Assembly (NCBI RefSeq): GCF_000632715.1
Contig: NZ_BAWO01000002.1
Span: forward strand, 55,876-119,875
Length of the DNA: 64,000 bases
Source: Parageobacillus caldoxylosilyticus NBRC 107762
Lineage (GTDB): Bacteria; Bacillota; Bacilli; Bacillales; Anoxybacillaceae
Direction of reading: 5' to 3'
The translations under genes were made by a program, and so were the position numbers. Positions 60,468 to 64,000 of the stretch are shown one piece after another; positions within the stretch are counted from its first letter, which is position 1; each line of letters opens with the position of its first letter. The notes beneath the pieces are model-generated. The model had not been told where the DNA came from and ran no database searches. It saw nothing but the letters and a program-made list of their open reading frames with translations.

Positions 60468-60938
60468 GGAAAACTCCTCCTTTTCTTCTTTATTCGAACG
60501 AGCATAGAAAGAAAATGCTTCTTCGACTGCCCATACTTGATGTTCATGGAACAACACTTTTGGAATATCTTCGCGTGGAATCCACACTAGTTCGTGGTCT
60601 TTTTCGAAAACGGAGTGTTGCTCTCCTGTAATTTCTGCTATGTAGAAAAACCCATCGCTAGCCATATAGTCATGAAAAGTCGTTGAGTAGAAATACTTTT
60701 GCGCACGTCCGATAAATTGGAGAATACGGACGTTATACCCCGTTTCTTCCAAAACTTCACGCTTGAGACAGTTTTCCAATGTTTCTGTCCCTTCCACCCC
60801 ACCGCCGGGCAAAAAATATCCCGTTGGCGTTTTCACGACAGCGACCATGCCGTCGTTAATGATGACCGCATAGGCGCCTCTCCTGACGATGTAATGTACA
60901 TGTTCGAGGCGATCGCCAAATATCCACGCTTCCTCCAT
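59433..60938 (-). CDS. Nudix hydrolase domain continuous in frame with PheS
   Basis: From ATG 60938 (GGAG 7 bases upstream) one frame of 501 codons runs without a stop through a Nudix domain and into PheS. Residues 1-157 carry a complete Nudix box, [20 protein letters not shown] then TGY, with [19 protein letters not shown] before it and [17 protein letters not shown] after. The linker [13 protein letters not shown] leads straight to the PheS Met. It is the first frame after the Phe T-box. Readthrough would give a Nudix-PheS fusion; the Nudix domain may instead be released or truncated in vivo. Confidence 0.75.
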   Translation of the reverse strand: MEEAWIFGDRLEHVHYIVRRGAYAVIINDGMVAVVKTPTGYFLPGGGVEGTETLENCLKREVLEETGYNVRILQFIGRAQKYFYSTTFHDYMASDGFFYIAEITGEQHSVFEKDHELVWIPREDIPKVLFHEHQVWAVEEAFSFYARSNKEEKEEFSMKERLQQLQQEALEKIEQARDLKALNEVRVAYLGKKGPITEVLRGMGALSPEERPVIGALANEVRQAIQNALEAKQTKLEQEEVEKKLAAEAIDVTLPGRPVRRGNHHPLTRVIEEIEDLFIGMGYTIAEGPEVEKDYYNFEALNLPKGHPARDMQDSFYITEEILLRTHTSPVQARTMEKHQGRGPVKIICPGKVYRRDNDDATHSHQFTQIEGLVVDENIRMSDLKGTLREFARKMFGEDREIRFRPSFFPFTEPSVEVDVSCFHCGGHGCSVCKGTGWIEILGAGMVHPNVLEMAGFDSKKYTGFAFGMGPERIAMLKYGIDDIRHFYQNDIRFLQQFHRV

Positions 60939-60964
60939 CCCCCTACTCCTCTCCACCATGTTCC

Positions 60965-61245
60965 ATAAAAAAACTCGCCCCTTCAAATAAGGGACGAGTG
61001 CACTCGCGGTACCACCCTTGTTAACAGCGCAAAAAACGCGCTGTTCGCTTCATTGCGATAACGGCATCGGCCGGAACACCTTTACATTCCGCAGACGCGG
61101 AATGGTCCAAGTGTCAACTCCAGAGGTGAATTCACTTGCTTCTGCCATAAAAACGCTCCCAGTCTACGGCGTTTTCTCCCTGGATGGCGAGTGGCAAGCT
61201 ACTCTTCTCTTTCATCGTCGTTTTCCGTATTTAACTTATTTAACT
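60965..61245 (-). promoter_or_regulatory. phenylalanine T-box leader of Nudix-pheST
   Basis: Specifier loop GAATTCACC with Phe codon TTC at 61138-61140, T-box AGGGTGGTACCGCGAG at 61003-61019 and a terminator ACTCGTCCCTT/AAGGGGCGAGT with T7 at 60965-60999, all on the minus strand. Uncharged tRNA-Phe should permit readthrough. It fills the 371-base gap between the Nudix start and ysgA. Confidence 0.95.
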
Positions 61246-61253
61246 ATTTTTAT

Positions 61254-61282
61254 ATTATAGGCAACGGGCAAGGGCGATGCAA
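61254..61282 (-). promoter_or_regulatory. SigA-type promoter of the pheST transcript
   Basis: TTGCAT (61277-61282), 17-base spacer, TATAAT (61254-61259), a few bases before the T-box leader. Confidence 0.75.
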
Positions 61283-61309
61283 CCTCTCGTATTCAAAAAT
61301 AGCTTTTAT

Positions 61310-62080
61310 CTATAATTTTACAATGCCCTCACGCAAATGATAAAGCAAAATTCCGGCGGCGACGGCGACGTTTAACGACTCAGCCTGTCCATAAATCGGA
61401 ATGTATAAATTTTTCGTTGTCATTTGCAGCAATTCCTTATGAACCCCGCTTCCTTCGTTGCCGACAAGCAAAGCAAACGGCCGCAACGGTTTGATACGGC
61501 GATAATCTTCCCCATTTTCCAACGCTGTTCCGTAAACCGCGACATTTTCCGCCTGCAGACGCTCGATCCATTCGCGGAGATTTCCGCGAATAATCGGCAG
61601 ATGAAAAAGCGACCCTTGGGTAGCGCGGATGACTTTCGGATTGTATAGATCAGCGCATCCTTCGCCAAGAATGACGGCATCCATTCCCGCCGCATCAGCG
61701 GTGCGGATCATCGTGCCGACGTTGCCTGGGTCTTGCACGGCGTCAATCAGAAGCACATTCGCCTGCGCCCAGTCCATATCGTCATAGGAAAACTGCTCGC
61801 ATATGGCGGCGATGCCTTGCGGTGTTTCCGTATCGCTGATCGTTTTCATCACGTCTTCTGTAACGATGGCCATCGGGAGACCGCTCACATCCCAGGTTGC
61901 CGGGATCGCTTTATTCTCGTCAACAATCAATTGGATAATGGATATATTGCTTTTTAACGCTTCTTCCACTAAATGAAATCCTTCGATAAGAAAGTGCCCT
62001 GTTTTGTCTCGTTCCTTTTTCGTCAACAGCTTTTTCCACTGCTTCACTTGCGGATTTTTTACCGACTCAATTCGTTTCAA
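61310..62080 (-). CDS. ysgA: SpoU/TrmH family RNA 2'-O-methyltransferase
   Basis: 256 residues, SPOUT fold: substrate-binding N-domain (ESVKNPQVKQWKKLLTKKERD; FLIEGFHLVEEAL) and knot region DAVQDPGNVGTMIRTADAAG, LGEGCADLYNPKVIRATQGS, LLVGNEGSGV and IPIYGQAESLNVAVA. Methylates an rRNA or tRNA ribose. TTG start 62080 behind AAAGGAG. Confidence 0.93.
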   Translation of the reverse strand: MKRIESVKNPQVKQWKKLLTKKERDKTGHFLIEGFHLVEEALKSNISIIQLIVDENKAIPATWDVSGLPMAIVTEDVMKTISDTETPQGIAAICEQFSYDDMDWAQANVLLIDAVQDPGNVGTMIRTADAAGMDAVILGEGCADLYNPKVIRATQGSLFHLPIIRGNLREWIERLQAENVAVYGTALENGEDYRRIKPLRPFALLVGNEGSGVHKELLQMTTKNLYIPIYGQAESLNVAVAAGILLYHLREGIVKL

Positions 62081-62177
62081 CGTTGATTCTCCTTTACGTT
62101 TTGCGTATCCATATACATAATAAACGAAATTCGCGTAAAAAATAAGCATGTAACTACATACTTGTGAGGTGAACGAG

Positions 62178-62393
62178 ATGGATTTAAACTTGCGCCAAGC
62201 AGTTATACAAAATGTGGCCAACAACACGAAGGAGCAATTAGAAGATACGATCGTTGATGCGATTCAGCGTGGAGAGGAAAAATATTTGCCAGGGCTCGGC
62301 GTCCTTTTTGAAGAAATTTGGAAACATTCGAGCAAGCAGCAAAAAGAAGAAATGCTCACGACACTGGAACAAGCGGTCAAACAACACGCATAA
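62178..62393 (+). CDS. sspI: small acid-soluble spore protein I
   Basis: 71 residues from ATG 62178, [17 protein letters not shown]..., with [15 protein letters not shown]; same length and sequence pattern as B. subtilis SspI, a minor SASP made in the forespore. GAGGTG lies 6 bases upstream. Divergent from ysgA. Confidence 0.96.
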   Translation: MDLNLRQAVIQNVANNTKEQLEDTIVDAIQRGEEKYLPGLGVLFEEIWKHSSKQQKEEMLTTLEQAVKQHA

Positions 62394-62419
62394 AAGGGAA
62401 GCTGTATCCGCTTCCCTTT
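62393..62419 (+). terminator. terminator after sspI
   Basis: Perfect stem AAAGGGAAGC/GCTTCCCTTT with a seven-base loop. Confidence 0.85.
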
Positions 62420-62541
62420 CCTATTGAATTTTCACGAAGGAAATATCCCCCGTTGGAGAGTTCCTTTCCCTTCCCGTGTTGCATCTCTTTCATGATCATC
62501 ATTTGTCATCAGCTTCCCCATCTTGATGACAAGGTGCGCTG

Positions 62542-63465
62542 CTACGCGTAACAACCCTTGAGGTTAGCGGCAATTTTCGCGGCTAGGACAGCGTTGTTTT
62601 TTACTAATGCGATATTTGCTTCAAGGCTTTTTCCGCCTGTTAATGTTTTGATTTTATCGAGCAAGAAAGGCGTCACCGCTTTTCCGGCAATTTGTTTTTC
62701 TTCCGCTTCTTTAAGGGCTTCCTCAATGATCGAATTGATGTATGACTCTTCCAATTCGTCTTCTTTTGGAATCGGATTGGCAATAACCAGACCGCCGTTT
62801 AGCCCAAGTTCCCATTTTGTTGCGATTAATTTCGCCATTTCCTCCGGTGTATCGACACGGTAATTCACTTTGAACGGACTTGTGCTTGAATAAAAGGCCG
62901 GCAATATGTCCGTACCGTAGCCGATGACGGGAACGCCGTTTGTTTCAAGATATTCCAGCGTTAACCCTAAGTCCAAAATCGATTTGGCTCCGGCACATAC
63001 AACAGCCACATTCGTGCGCGCCAGTTCTTGCAAGTCCGCGGAAATGTCCATCGTTTGCTCGGCGCCGCGGTGAACACCGCCGATTCCGCCGGTGGCAAAC
63101 ACTTTAATGCCGGCCATATTTGCGCAAATCATGGTCGCCGCTACGGTGGTCGCCCCGTGTTTTTTCATGGCAATCACATATGGCAAATCTCTCCGGCTTA
63201 CTTTTTCGATCTCTTTGCTTGTCCCTAAAAATTCTAGTTCCTCTTCATTGACACCGATTTTAATCTTTCCATCCAAAATGGCGATCGTCGCAGGCACAGC
63301 GCCGTTTTCGCAGATGAGCTGCTCCACTTCCTTTGCCGTCTCTACATTTTGCGGATACGGCATGCCATGGGAAATGATCGTTGATTCCAAGGCCACGACC
63401 GGTTTATTTTCTTTCATTGCTTTTTCGACTTCTTCTGAGAAAACAAGCACGTCTTTTAAGTTCAT
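62542..63465 (-). CDS. psuG: pseudouridine-5'-phosphate glycosidase
   Basis: 307 residues, IndA family: [66 protein letters not shown] and NPIPKEDEL. Splits pseudouridine 5'-phosphate into uracil and ribose 5-phosphate. ATG behind GGGAGG, 4 bases after the psuK fragment stop. Confidence 0.94.
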   Translation of the reverse strand: MNLKDVLVFSEEVEKAMKENKPVVALESTIISHGMPYPQNVETAKEVEQLICENGAVPATIAILDGKIKIGVNEEELEFLGTSKEIEKVSRRDLPYVIAMKKHGATTVAATMICANMAGIKVFATGGIGGVHRGAEQTMDISADLQELARTNVAVVCAGAKSILDLGLTLEYLETNGVPVIGYGTDILPAFYSSTSPFKVNYRVDTPEEMAKLIATKWELGLNGGLVIANPIPKEDELEESYINSIIEEALKEAEEKQIAGKAVTPFLLDKIKTLTGGKSLEANIALVKNNAVLAAKIAANLKGCYA

Positions 63466-63468
63466 CGA

Positions 63469-63637
63469 TTAGACCTCCCGAGAAAAATATTGCGCGAATG
63501 TTTGCTTTAATAAATGTTGATTCAAGTTGGAACAAACGGTTTCTTTCGTTTGCAATGTAATGATGGAACAGCACATTCCTAGCTGGCAGGACTTGACAAA
63601 CGGTTCTCCGTTATGGATGCCGTATAAAAAGCCCGAA
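63469..63637 (-). pseudogene. psuK: pseudouridine kinase, C-terminal fragment
   Basis: In-frame sequence GFLYGIHNGEPFVKSCQLGM, then ITLQTKETVCSNLNQHLLKQ to the stop at 63469, is the C-terminus of a PfkB-family kinase, the usual partner of PsuG. The frame is cut at 63638 by an IS200/IS605-type right end, so the kinase core is missing from the window. The catalytic GAGD region lies upstream of the break. Confidence 0.8.
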
Positions 63638-63860
63638 TTGAACTACCCCCACTTACCGGCTCATGCCGGTGGAAGTGGGGGATTCTTGTTTCCTCTGGCC
63701 GCAGTTGCTCAAAGGTTCCAAGAACCCCCTCCGTTCAACGAGAGGAGTAGCCATACAAGATGTCCGAAGTGTCCCTTTCAGGACGACCAGCTATATGCCT
63801 ATGAAAGCACATATAGAAGGTACACCATCTTCCATTCGTATGGCATCCAAAGAACGCATT
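63638..63860 (-). ncRNA. omega-RNA-like region of the IS605 element
   Basis: About 220 structured bases end at the transposon right end, including CGTTGAACGGAGGGGGTTC, GGAACCTTTGAGCAACTGC and GGCCAGAGGAAAC before the terminal hairpin. In TnpB systems this is the guide RNA scaffold, and the guide would be the flank TTCGGGCTTTTTATAC in psuK. Its 5' boundary is estimated. Identified from memory of such elements, not by a model search. Confidence 0.55.
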
Positions 63861-64000
63861 GCAATGCACCCAGCTCCTAGAATCGCCATCTGCTCCGGTG
63901 ACGAGAGTAAGATACTGGTACAATGCGCTCTTGAATGAACAACATTTTTATATTAATAGGTATTCATTATGTTGTTATGCCAAAGTTTTTATTAGTTGCT
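63638..64000 (-). mobile_element. IS200/IS605-type element, right-end portion
   Basis: On the minus strand the element ends with the imperfect hairpin CCCCCACTTCCACCGGC / GCCGGTAAGTGGGGG and then TAGTTCAA at 63638-63645, directly abutting psuK. This hairpin-TTCAA end is typical of Geobacillus IS605-group elements carrying TnpB. No transposase or TnpB reading frame is visible up to 64000; the element continues beyond the window or is a non-autonomous copy. Confidence 0.75.

Noticed and set aside
59433..60986. Starting the Nudix-PheS frame at 60986
   Set aside because: The codons before ATG 60938 run into the T-box terminator T tract and lack a ribosome site.
63527..63938. Plus- and minus-strand frames over the IS605 right end
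   Set aside because: They read through the structured RNA region and the terminal hairpin and do not resemble TnpB or TnpA.

Overview
The window looks like a moderately thermophilic bacillus, most likely the Geobacillus/Parageobacillus group. The evidence is gene content and order, which closely follow the Bacillus subtilis ilv-leu to psuG segment; spore genes (gerM, gerE, sspI, a KinB-type kinase); strong GGAGG-type ribosome sites with many TTG and GTG starts; and Gram-positive control elements (two T-boxes, a lysine riboswitch, Fur boxes). GC content looks mid-40s by eye and was not computed. Almost everything is on the minus strand, so transcription mostly runs from high to low coordinates.

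Layout, left to right. 1-6.3 kb: branched-chain amino acid genes leuB (start only), leuA, ilvC, ilvH, ilvB behind a leucine T-box, with ilvE upstream. 6.4-11.7 kb: tRNA-Arg and the housekeeping/spore block ysnB, rdgB, rph, gerM, racE, ysmB, gerE. 11.9-12.4 kb: a decayed IS1182-like transposase remnant. 12.4-19.7 kb: sdhCAB, yslB, lysC behind a lysine riboswitch, uvrC. 19.7-33.3 kb: about 13.6 kb of accessory genes between uvrC and trxA, which are neighbours in B. subtilis. It holds a GT-C-like membrane protein, a Fur-controlled FTR1 iron permease with an extracytoplasmic partner, a four-gene glycolipid-type operon, a second Fur-controlled lipoprotein that shares a repeat with the FTR1 partner, and an ssuBACED sulfonate operon. 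33.3-45.6 kb: trxA, etfA, etfB, an enoyl-CoA hydratase, fadR, lcfA, a small membrane protein, yshE, mutS2, polX, yshB, zapA, rnhC. 45.7-54.8 kb: a DJ-1/PfpI protein, a MarR-MMPL pair, a DUF5946 protein and a YtrA-type ABC operon. 55.4-56.8 kb: a KinB-like kinase gene broken by a frameshift in a homopolymer. 57.0-62.4 kb: pheT and pheS, with pheS joined in frame to an upstream Nudix domain behind a phenylalanine T-box, then the rRNA methylase ysgA and sspI. 62.5-64 kb: psuG and the 3' end of psuK, cut by the right end of an IS200/IS605-type element carrying an omega-RNA-like region.

The candidates most worth following are the Nudix-PheS continuous reading frame under Phe T-box control, the two Fur-regulated repeat proteins around an FTR1 permease that lack the usual EfeO/EfeB partners, the IS605 end in psuK, and the paired 15-bp dyads at the ssu promoter.
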